Shown here one piece after another: positions 1 through 7,663 of a stretch of 7,663 nt of DNA. This DNA comes from an uncultured Bacilli bacterium (GTDB lineage: Bacteria; Bacillota_I; Bacilli_A; RF39; UBA660). The translations under genes were made by a program, and so were the position numbers. Numbering within the stretch: position 1 is the stretch's first letter; every line of letters starts with the position of its first letter. The stretch covers positions 1 through 7,663 of the forward strand of contig CASDHD010000053.1 of the NCBI GenBank assembly GCA_949280095.1. Direction: 5' to 3'. The notes under the pieces were generated by a model. The model ran no database searches. It had not been told where the DNA came from and saw only the letters and a program-made list of their open reading frames with translations.

Positions 1-969
1 TGAGTTTCGAATTTTAATCCCTTTACCTTTTAATTTTAGTTTATCACCTGTGCTAGCTCCAGGCTTAATTTCTAGTACAACATTGTTTTCTAAAGTTGGT
101 ATTTCTTTTTTACATCCTAAGGAAGCTTCTGCAATTGTAATTGGAACTTCTAGATAAATATCTTCTTCATCACGTTCAAAGAAACCATGTTTTTGAACAT
201 TAAATTCAATATAAATATCGCCATTGGGTCCACCATTGTTTCCTGCTTCTCCTTTGCCACTAATACGTAGTTGGTAGCCTGTATCAACGCCTTCTGGAAC
301 GGTCACTAAAATTTCTTTGTTTTCTTTTTTAAATCCTGTTCCGCGACACATATTACAAGTAGTTTCAAAAGTTTTCCCAGAACCTCCACAATCAGGACAT
401 GTAGTTTGGGTTTGGAAAATACCAAACATACTCCTTTGTTCTGCAATTATACTTCCTCGTCCATTACACTTAGAACAAGTTTTTTCGTTAAATCCGCCTT
501 TTCCATCACATTTTGGGCAAGCTTCGTTTAAGTCAATATTAATACTCTTTTTGCAACCAAAAACAGCCTCTTCGAATGTTAAATTCATTTTGACTAAACG
601 ATCTCTTCCTTTTGATGGTCCGTTTCTTCTTCGACCTCCGCCGCTACCAAAGTTAAAACCAAATGATGAACCAAACAAATCATCAAAGATGCTACTTAAA
701 TCAATATCTTCGGCATTAAAACCTCCAAAACCTCCAGCTCCTCCTCCTTCGAATGCAGCATGACCAAATTGATCATATTGACGGCGTTTTTCTGGATCAG
801 ATAAGATTGCATAGGCTTCACCGATTTCTTTAAATTTTGCTTCCGCATCAGACTCTTTATTGACATCTGGGTGATATTGCTTAGCAAGTTTTCTAAATGC
901 TCTTTTTATCTCTTCTTCTGTTGCAGTTTTAGAAACTCCTAAAACCTCATAATAATCTTTTTTATTCAT
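1..969 (-). CDS. dnaJ: Chaperone protein DnaJ (Hsp40), C-terminus cut by window edge
   Basis: Cytosolic co-chaperone that delivers unfolded clients to DnaK and stimulates its ATPase. I translated this frame from the ATG at 969 to base 1 and found no stop or frameshift (323 residues visible). The N-terminal J domain (about 4-70) starts [11 protein letters not shown] and carries the catalytic HPD at 33-35. A Gly/Phe-rich linker (about 74-115) includes a DIF-like SSIFDDLFG. The zinc-binding region has four CxxCxGxG motifs: CPKCDGKG (151), CSKCNGRG (165), CPDCGGSG (191) and CNMCRGTG (205), so it is a type A DnaJ with all eight cysteines. The substrate-binding C-terminal domains follow. Family members are about 370-385 residues, so some 50-60 are missing beyond the left edge. 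The start overlaps the end of the upstream peptidase gene by 8 bases, implying translational coupling, and expression from the hrcA promoter is likely. Confidence 0.97.
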   Translation of the reverse strand, partial: MNKKDYYEVLGVSKTATEEEIKRAFRKLAKQYHPDVNKESDAEAKFKEIGEAYAILSDPEKRRQYDQFGHAAFEGGGAGGFGGFNAEDIDLSSIFDDLFGSSFGFNFGSGGGRRRNGPSKGRDRLVKMNLTFEEAVFGCKKSINIDLNEACPKCDGKGGFNEKTCSKCNGRGSIIAEQRSMFGIFQTQTTCPDCGGSGKTFETTCNMCRGTGFKKENKEILVTVPEGVDTGYQLRISGKGEAGNNGGPNGDIYIEFNVQKHGFFERDEEDIYLEVPITIAEASLGCKKEIPTLENNVVLEIKPGASTGDKLKLKGKGIKIRNS

Positions 970-2776
970 TTGTCTCACCTACTTCTTTATCAAAATATAA
1001 ATTTTCAAATTGATTTACCAAGGATTCAAAATATTGAATAGCTGTTTCATAGACATTCTTATCTTCTAAATCTATACCAAGTACTTCAAATGTTTCCTTT
1101 GTCCATTTATCATGTCCTACACATAAGAAATTTTTATAATGATTTAGTACTTCTGCATCACCTTTCAAAATTTTCTGTGCAATATTTGTTGCCACACATA
1201 TGCTGATAGCATAACTATATAAATAGAAATTCATATAATAATGGCTTCTTATTATCCAACTATTTTTACAGTTTTTATCTATTGTTACATGTTTTCCAAA
1301 ATACTTTTTATAGGATTTCTTTACTAAATTGTCCATAAATTCTTTGGTGATGGTTCCTCCATTATCTACTAACTGATACATTTCTTGCTCGATTTTTCCT
1401 TCACGAACGGCCCCAAATAAATTAGATACCATAACATCAAGAATATGGGCAATTCCTGCTAGTTTTTCTTCTTTCGTTTTTGCATTTTTAGCAATATAAT
1501 TTGATAATAGACATTCATTTAATAAAGAGGTTACTTCACTTACAATTGCAGTTTGTTCGCGATATTGCAAAGGATTATTTTCTTGTAAAAACTGATGATG
1601 AACATTATGACCTACTTCATGAACAATTGTAGAAACGGAATCCAAATTGCCATTGTAACTCATTAAAATTCTAGAGTCATGTGTAGAAGTCGAAAAAGAA
1701 TATCCACCACTACATTTTCCAGAATATTGACAATAATCGATATAGCCATTTGCAAATATTTTAGACAATTTTTCTAAATAGTTTTGCCCTAAAGGCTTTA
1801 TAGATTCTTTTACTAATTCTTGGGCTTCTTCTATAGAATACTCTTTTTCACTTTCTACCAAATCCACTTTGGTATCATAGTAATACAATTTATCGTATCC
1901 CAATATCTTTTTTCTTAATTGAATATATTTTTGAAAAGAATTCACATTTTTTTCAGTAGTATTTACTAATGTATCAAATACTTTATTGCTTAAATTAAGA
2001 TGAAAGAGTTTACTGTCCCAAGCATTTTCAAATCGATGTAGTTTTGCAATAGTATTATTGGCTTTTACATAAGAATTTAATAATCCTGCCGAAGTGGCAC
2101 CATATTGATCTAAAGTTTTATTAAAGGAAGTATACACTTTCTTTCTTATATTTCTATTTTTATTACGCATTAAAAAGCGATAGTTATTAGTTGCAATTTT
2201 TTCTACCGTTTTATCTTCATATGTTATTTTTCCATAATTGTGTTCTTGGTTGAGCATATTGGAAGATAAATCGTCAAAATTATCCATAGCATTGGTTAAT
2301 TCCGAAATTATATTTTCTTCTGTTTCGCTTAAAATGTGGTCTTTACTACGGTAGATACGTTTTAAATCAGAAGAAAACTCCTTTAATTGGTCTAAAGTAA
2401 ATAAATCATCAAATTCTTTGTTGCTTAATTGAAGAAGTTCTGGCTCAAAGAAATTTACATTTTGGCTAAATAAATTTAGCAAATCCATTGTTTTATTTTT
2501 TCTTTCTATACTTTCTTTAATGCCTAATTCTTGATCATTTACTAGATAAGCATAAACATATAAGTTTTCTACTTGGCTCATGGTTTCCATTTCTTGGGTT
2601 AGAAATTCATATAATTTTTGACTATCTTTTGTACAACCTTTATAGGGTTTTAAACGTTCTATTTTTTCCTTGGCTATTTTAAAATGATTGTTAAAATCTT
2701 TTTCATCTTTAAAAAAATCGGTTAAATTCCATTTATATTTCTCTGGAACTTCACTTCTATTTTTATACTTTTCCAT
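962..2776 (-). CDS. pepF: M3 family zinc oligopeptidase, oligoendopeptidase F-like
   Basis: A cytosolic metallopeptidase of 604 residues, the usual size for PepF (MEROPS M3B), which cleaves short peptides, typically products of ATP-dependent proteases or imported peptides. The zinc site is visible: HEVGH at 386-390 inside [13 protein letters not shown], with the third ligand probably E414 in [11 protein letters not shown], 28 residues after the first histidine. The preceding segment [12 protein letters not shown]...SYNGNLDSV is the family's substrate-cleft strand, and the C-terminal run [18 protein letters not shown] matches the conserved Tyr-rich helix of PepF. The N-terminal half is helical and acidic, with no signal peptide. 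The ATG at 2776 is preceded by GGAGG four bases away. The gene sits between dnaK (50 bases upstream) and dnaJ (8-base overlap), an unusual place that suggests heat-shock co-expression. Family assignment is strong; the exact substrate range and the pepF symbol are less certain. Confidence 0.92.
   Translation of the reverse strand: MEKYKNRSEVPEKYKWNLTDFFKDEKDFNNHFKIAKEKIERLKPYKGCTKDSQKLYEFLTQEMETMSQVENLYVYAYLVNDQELGIKESIERKNKTMDLLNLFSQNVNFFEPELLQLSNKEFDDLFTLDQLKEFSSDLKRIYRSKDHILSETEENIISELTNAMDNFDDLSSNMLNQEHNYGKITYEDKTVEKIATNNYRFLMRNKNRNIRKKVYTSFNKTLDQYGATSAGLLNSYVKANNTIAKLHRFENAWDSKLFHLNLSNKVFDTLVNTTEKNVNSFQKYIQLRKKILGYDKLYYYDTKVDLVESEKEYSIEEAQELVKESIKPLGQNYLEKLSKIFANGYIDYCQYSGKCSGGYSFSTSTHDSRILMSYNGNLDSVSTIVHEVGHNVHHQFLQENNPLQYREQTAIVSEVTSLLNECLLSNYIAKNAKTKEEKLAGIAHILDVMVSNLFGAVREGKIEQEMYQLVDNGGTITKEFMDNLVKKSYKKYFGKHVTIDKNCKNSWIIRSHYYMNFYLYSYAISICVATNIAQKILKGDAEVLNHYKNFLCVGHDKWTKETFEVLGIDLEDKNVYETAIQYFESLVNQFENLYFDKEVGETNE
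974..980 (-). promoter_or_regulatory. Ribosome binding site of dnaJ
   Basis: AGGTGAG lies four bases before the dnaJ ATG and entirely inside the last codons of the peptidase gene. It fixes the ATG at 969 as the start and shows that dnaJ is initiated independently while also overlapping the upstream frame. Confidence 0.8.
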
Positions 2777-2780
2777 ATTT

Positions 2781-2785
2781 CCTCC
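2781..2785 (-). promoter_or_regulatory. Ribosome binding site of the M3 peptidase gene
   Basis: A perfect GGAGG core stands four bases before the ATG at 2776. It lies just after the stem-loop at 2795-2826, so the hairpin does not include the site itself. Confidence 0.8.
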
Positions 2786-2794
2786 AATGAAATT

Positions 2795-2826
2795 AAGTAA
2801 AGAGAGAGTTTGGCTCTCCCTTACTT
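2795..2826 (-). promoter_or_regulatory. Intercistronic stem-loop after dnaK
   Basis: Immediately after the dnaK stop codon the transcript can fold into a stem of 13 pairs: AAGTAAGGGAGAG pairs with CTCTCTCTTTACTT, with one G-U pair, one bulged U and a five-base CCAAA loop. On the coding strand no U tract follows (the next bases are AATTTCATT and then the peptidase ribosome binding site), so it is not a typical intrinsic terminator for the operon. By analogy with other chaperone operons it may be a processing or 3'-end stabilising hairpin that favours dnaK over the distal genes, or a leaky terminator. Read on the plus strand it is followed by a T-rich run, but no plus-strand gene would use it. 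Confidence 0.65.
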
Positions 2827-5213
<2,387 letters not shown>

Positions 5214-5236
<23 letters not shown>

Positions 5237-6230
5237 TTAATTCTTTTTGTAAATAGCTAAGTAGTCCTACAACACGATCGTATTCCATTCTCTTAGGTCC
5301 TACAATTGCAATAGTTCCTTCTTCACCATTACGATTATATTTACTTTTAATAATAGTTACATTAGGGTCAAAATCATTTTCTTCGCCAATATAAATTTTG
5401 ATTTCACCTGTTGCATCATCTGTATCTTCCTCAATACGCTTGATAAAGTTTTTATCTTCAAACTTACTGGCTAGTTTTTTGATTTCTGCTACATCGTTAT
5501 ATTCTGGTTCATCAAATATCTTTGTTTTTCCACCAAAATAGACGTTTTCTCTTTTATTTACAAAATCATTAAAAGCATCTGCAAAAATATTATACACTGC
5601 TTCATACTGCTTAATTTGTCTACTTATGATAGGTTTAATTTCAAATTCCAATCTTTTGGAAACTTCATTAATTGGTGTTCCAACAAGCATCTTGTTAATA
5701 ATTTCGCATGTTTTTACAATCTCATCGATTTCGGATACATCTTCTAGCAAAAACTGTTTGTTCTCTACAATTCCTTTGTCAGTACAAACTAAAGCGACAA
5801 TTCTATCTTCTGTAATCGGAATAATACTTACTTGTTTCAAGGTGTTTTCGTTAGAACTTTTTCCTAAAATAATACTCGTATAATTCGTAAGTTCACTAAT
5901 AATTTCCACTGTCTTATTAATGGTATCGCTAAGTTCTAGCTCGTTATTTCTAAAAATAGTTTGTAATTTTAATACATCTTCTCCTGTAAGTTCTTTAGGC
6001 TTCATTAAATTTTCTACATAATATTTATAGCCAGCTTCACTTGGAATACGGCCAGAGGATATATGGTTTTTCTCAATAAAGCCAAGATTCTCTAGTACGC
6101 CCATTTCGTTACGAATCGTTGCAGAAGAACAATTGAATTTTTTACATAAAGATTTTGAACCAATTGGTTTTACGGTTTTAATGTATGACTCTACAATTGC
6201 TTTTAATAGTTTCTTTTGTCTTTCGTCCAC
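5214..6230 (-). CDS. hrcA: Heat-inducible transcription repressor HrcA
   Basis: Dimeric repressor of class I heat-shock genes that binds CIRCE operators; in the family its activity depends on the GroEL chaperonin, linking repression to free folding capacity. The 338-residue product (usual about 340-350) has an N-terminal winged helix with KPIGSKSLCKKF (21-32), CSSATIRNEMGVLENLGFIEK (34-54, the recognition region) and HISSGRIPSEAGYKYYV (56-72). A GAF-like central domain follows. Near the C-terminus are IGEEN (281-285) and IAIVGPKRMEYDRVVGLLSYL (307-327). The start codon is GTG, preceded four bases away by AGGTGA; no ATG fits better, since the family N-terminus begins right here. It is the first gene of the operon, 37 bases from the predicted transcription start, and should repress itself through the two operators upstream. 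It ends in TGA, overlapping grpE. Confidence 0.97.
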
Positions 6231-6234
6231 GGCT

Positions 6235-6242
6235 TCACCTCT
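6235..6242 (-). promoter_or_regulatory. Ribosome binding site of hrcA
   Basis: AGAGGTGA lies four bases before the GTG start at 6230. It abuts the downstream CIRCE repeat, so a stem formed by that repeat in the mRNA would stand directly next to the ribosome binding site. Confidence 0.8.
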
Positions 6243-6269
6243 TTAGCACTGCATTTTCGTAAATGCTAA
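6243..6269 (-). promoter_or_regulatory. CIRCE operator, downstream copy in the hrcA leader
   Basis: An inverted repeat with the canonical 9-9-9 geometry of CIRCE (consensus TTAGCACTC-N9-GAGTGCTAA). The plus strand reads TTAGCACTG, nine bases, AAATGCTAA. Seven of eight core positions pair as DNA, and as RNA all eight pair with one G-U. It spans roughly the predicted transcription start to the ribosome binding site, so HrcA bound here would block initiation or early elongation, and the repeat is transcribed. Inside it, GCATTT and AAATGC form a competing six-pair stem with a four-base loop. Confidence 0.85.
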
Positions 6270-6273
6270 TTCC

Positions 6274-6302
6274 ATTATAATAGTATGCTTAGCACTTGTC
6301 AA
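6274..6302 (-). promoter_or_regulatory. Sigma-A promoter of the hrcA operon
   Basis: Consensus -35 TTGACA (6297-6302) and -10 TATAAT (6274-6279) are separated by exactly 17 bases. Transcription should start near 6267, giving a leader of about 37 bases. The AT-rich segment further upstream (about 6317-6335) could act as an UP element. Such a perfect vegetative promoter is expected where control is by repression: the -35 box lies in the spacer of the upstream CIRCE repeat. Confidence 0.9.
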
Positions 6303-6316
6303 TATATGAGTGCTAA
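6289..6316 (-). promoter_or_regulatory. CIRCE operator, upstream copy over the -35 box
   Basis: Perfect eight-base arms TTAGCACT (6289-6296) and AGTGCTAA (6309-6316) match the CIRCE core. They are separated by 12 bases rather than the consensus 11, so the whole element is 28 bases. The -35 hexamer of the hrcA promoter lies in the spacer, so HrcA binding would directly exclude RNA polymerase. Confidence 0.85.
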
Positions 6317-6335
6317 TTTTATCAAAAATTTTTGC

Positions 6336-6362
6336 AAAAGAAAAAGCAAATCATTTTTTGCT
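6336..6362 (-). terminator. Putative intrinsic terminator after the small gene
   Basis: AGCAAA pairs with TTTGCT around a six-base loop, followed by TTTTCTTTT. The stem is short and AT-rich and begins inside the stop codon of the 87-codon gene. It would separate the upstream unit from the heat-shock promoter, but its weakness makes some read-through into hrcA possible. Confidence 0.5.
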
Positions 6363-6624
6363 ATTTACTTAAACGAGTATTTGCTTCATATTCTTCGTAT
6401 TCAAAATTTTTAGGAAGAATGGAATTTACCTTTTTTAATGTCTCAGTCAAGAATTCTCTACTACATATGTAGGTATCATCATCAGTAAGAAATAAACTTT
6501 GAAAATATTCTTCCATATCATTCAAATCCTTTTGAATTCCTACTTTTGCTTCGTAGTATCTTAGTTTTTTATAGTTTTCCAAATATTTTGTAAAATAAAA
6601 GATGCCTACAAATATAATTAGCAT
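6361..6624 (-). CDS. Small protein of unknown function, possible membrane anchor
   Basis: I do not recognise this 87-residue product. It begins with a hydrophobic stretch (residues 2-11, LIIFVGIFYF) followed by TKYLENYKKLRYYEAK, so the N-terminus might insert in or lie on the membrane, although the run is short for a full transmembrane helix. The rest is hydrophilic and acidic, predicted mostly helical, with a single cysteine (in YICSREFL) and a C-terminal Glu/Tyr-rich EYEEYEANTRLSK. The ATG at 6624 is the first in frame after an in-frame stop. GAGAAG lies directly against it, which is too close for a normal ribosome binding site, and a four-codon frame (ATG at 6632) overlaps the start. Being 21 bases after the upstream regulator gene, it is probably co-transcribed with it. 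It could be a real small protein or the remnant of a longer one. Confidence 0.55.
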   Translation of the reverse strand: MLIIFVGIFYFTKYLENYKKLRYYEAKVGIQKDLNDMEEYFQSLFLTDDDTYICSREFLTETLKKVNSILPKNFEYEEYEANTRLSK

Positions 6625-6645
6625 CTTCTCATATATTAAAATAAA

Positions 6646-7663
6646 TTATTTTTTATTTACTTTCCAATAGCCATTTTTATTGGCGCCTATTCTTTCTATG
6701 TATTTTTCATCAATTAAAACTTTAAAATTTCTTATAATTGTTCTTTTATTAACATCCAATAGCCTTGCAAGTTCTTCTTGTGTAGTACTAGGATTATCCA
6801 TAATCAAATTCATAATAGAATTTTGGAGTTTATTAAGATTTTTATATTTTTCCTTTTTTAATGGTTCATCTTTGAATTTATTTTTATTAAATGGTACTGT
6901 TACTCGGATATGATTAGGGAAAAATTCAAATATTTCTTTATCATACGTTTTTAATACTCTTTGTATACCTGTACCTAATTGTTCAACAAAATTTAGATCT
7001 CTAAAAATCCTCATTAATTCAGGATTTCTAGGATTAGAAAATCCTTCTAAAAATTCTTCTTGTGATACACCCTCTTGAATACCACCATTGGATGAAATAA
7101 CTAACTTTTCATCAAACATCTCAAATTTTGGAGAATATCCATTACACCAATCATTATGAACTAAAGCATTCGTTACTAACTCTTTTACAGCATTATAATC
7201 GTACATTTTAATTTCTTTTCTAGTTGGTGTTTCAATTTTCGTATAAGTTTTATTTTCTAACATAATTTTATTTAAAATATTATTTGTTATTTTTATGATT
7301 GAGCAAAACCCAAAATCTTCATTCTCTATTAAATTATAAACATCATCTCCGTCATATTTTGCAAATTGAACAGATAAATTATTATTATCAGCAAGTAAAT
7401 AAGCTATATAATTAAATTCATTATTATCGTCATATAAATCTAATTTCTTTAAAAAATTGTCATTTATTTCGTAACCATTTTCTTGATAATAAATTTTTAA
7501 TGTTTTAAATTCTAAATCTTGTTTAGGAGATTTTATGTTTTTTAATGAATTTCTTGTTCTTTTCGAAAATAAATTAAGAATTGTTTCATTACTCATACTT
7601 TCAACAGAAGAACCAACTCTAATAAAACAACTATCTGGAGTCATCCCCATTCCTCGTAAATAA
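6646..7663 (-). CDS. Putative ATP-binding transcriptional regulator (AlbA_2 / HATPase_c_4 / winged helix), N-terminus cut by window edge
   Basis: The C-terminal 339 codons of a protein resembling the COG2865 family of predicted DNA-binding, ATPase-fold regulators. The frame stays open to the window end and reads YLRG before the ATG at 7650; YLRGMGMTPDSCFIRVGSS is the end of an AlbA_2 (Schlafen-related) domain, so that ATG is internal and roughly 100 residues are probably missing. Counting from that Met, the HATPase_c_4-like part has VKELVTNALVHNDW (155-168), ISSNGGIQEG (185-194), SNPRNPELMRIFRDL (205-219) and FVEQLGTGIQRVLKTY (221-236). A C-terminal winged helix (about 272-332) has TTQEELARLLDVNKRTIIRNF and ends RIGANKNGYWKV, the usual family ending. 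The in vivo role is generally unknown. It is visibly more AT-rich than the operon beside it, and I see no functional link to the heat-shock genes. Confidence 0.85.
   Translation of the reverse strand, partial: YLRGMGMTPDSCFIRVGSSVESMSNETILNLFSKRTRNSLKNIKSPKQDLEFKTLKIYYQENGYEINDNFLKKLDLYDDNNEFNYIAYLLADNNNLSVQFAKYDGDDVYNLIENEDFGFCSIIKITNNILNKIMLENKTYTKIETPTRKEIKMYDYNAVKELVTNALVHNDWCNGYSPKFEMFDEKLVISSNGGIQEGVSQEEFLEGFSNPRNPELMRIFRDLNFVEQLGTGIQRVLKTYDKEIFEFFPNHIRVTVPFNKNKFKDEPLKKEKYKNLNKLQNSIMNLIMDNPSTTQEELARLLDVNKRTIIRNFKVLIDEKYIERIGANKNGYWKVNKK

Noticed and set aside
317..763. Plus-strand open frame of 148 codons opposite dnaJ
   Set aside because: It lies wholly antisense to a fully conserved dnaJ, is rich in Pro/Ser as expected from the reverse complement of Gly-rich coding sequence, and has no recognisable domain.
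6323..6334. Perfect palindrome CAAAAATTTTTG
   Set aside because: It consists of A and T runs with one C/G pair and is easily expected in this composition; it may contribute to an UP element or the terminator tail, but there is no evidence for a binding site.
6625..6645. AT-only imperfect inverted repeat between the regulator gene and the small gene
   Set aside because: It contains almost no G/C pairs, so it would not form a stable terminator; the spacing favours co-transcription.
7648..7650. ATG at 7650 as the true start of the regulator gene
   Set aside because: The frame continues upstream to the window end with YLRG, which fits the family's conserved AlbA_2 segment, so the gene is truncated by the window and not complete.

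Overview
The window is a low-GC bacterial chromosome segment in which every supported gene lies on the minus strand, so transcription runs from the right end to the left end. It holds a class I heat-shock operon, hrcA-grpE-dnaK-(M3 oligopeptidase)-dnaJ. Upstream of it, at the right, are an unrelated ATPase-fold/winged-helix regulator cut by the window edge and a small orphan gene. The AT-rich sequence, strong AGGTGA/GGAGG ribosome binding sites, HrcA/CIRCE control, and a DnaK lacking the roughly 24-residue ATPase-domain insertion typical of Gram-negative DnaK all point to the Firmicutes (Bacillota) or a close relative such as an uncultured gut Bacilli/RF39-type lineage. All long frames are open under the standard code and hrcA ends in TGA, so there is no sign of Mycoplasma-type TGA reassignment.

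Right part (6646-7663): the C-terminal two thirds or more of a COG2865-type protein, with the end of an AlbA_2 domain, a HATPase_c_4-like domain and a C-terminal winged helix. Its start lies beyond the window; the first in-window ATG is internal to the family domain. It is followed after 21 bases by an 87-codon unknown gene (6361-6624) with a short hydrophobic N-terminus. A weak hairpin plus T-rich tail overlaps that gene's stop codon.

Control region (6231-6360): a near-ideal sigma-A promoter (TTGACA, 17 bases, TATAAT) sits between and partly inside two CIRCE-type inverted repeats. One encloses the -35 box and has a spacer one base longer than consensus. The other has canonical 27-base geometry and starts at about the predicted transcription start, ending just before the hrcA ribosome binding site. 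HrcA would therefore control its own operon through two operators.

Operon (1-6230): hrcA (GTG start) overlaps grpE; grpE is 22 bases from dnaK; dnaK is separated from the peptidase gene by 50 bases that contain a 13-bp stem-loop; the peptidase gene overlaps dnaJ by 8 bases. DnaJ is intact in the visible part and is cut by the left edge at residue 323. DnaK, its nucleotide-exchange factor GrpE and its co-chaperone DnaJ form the folding machine and HrcA is its repressor. The unusual element is the PepF-like zinc oligopeptidase inserted between dnaK and dnaJ, which would be made under the same heat-shock control. I see no new multi-gene system here. The most noteworthy points are the double operator, the inserted peptidase with its intercistronic hairpin, and the uncharacterised small gene.
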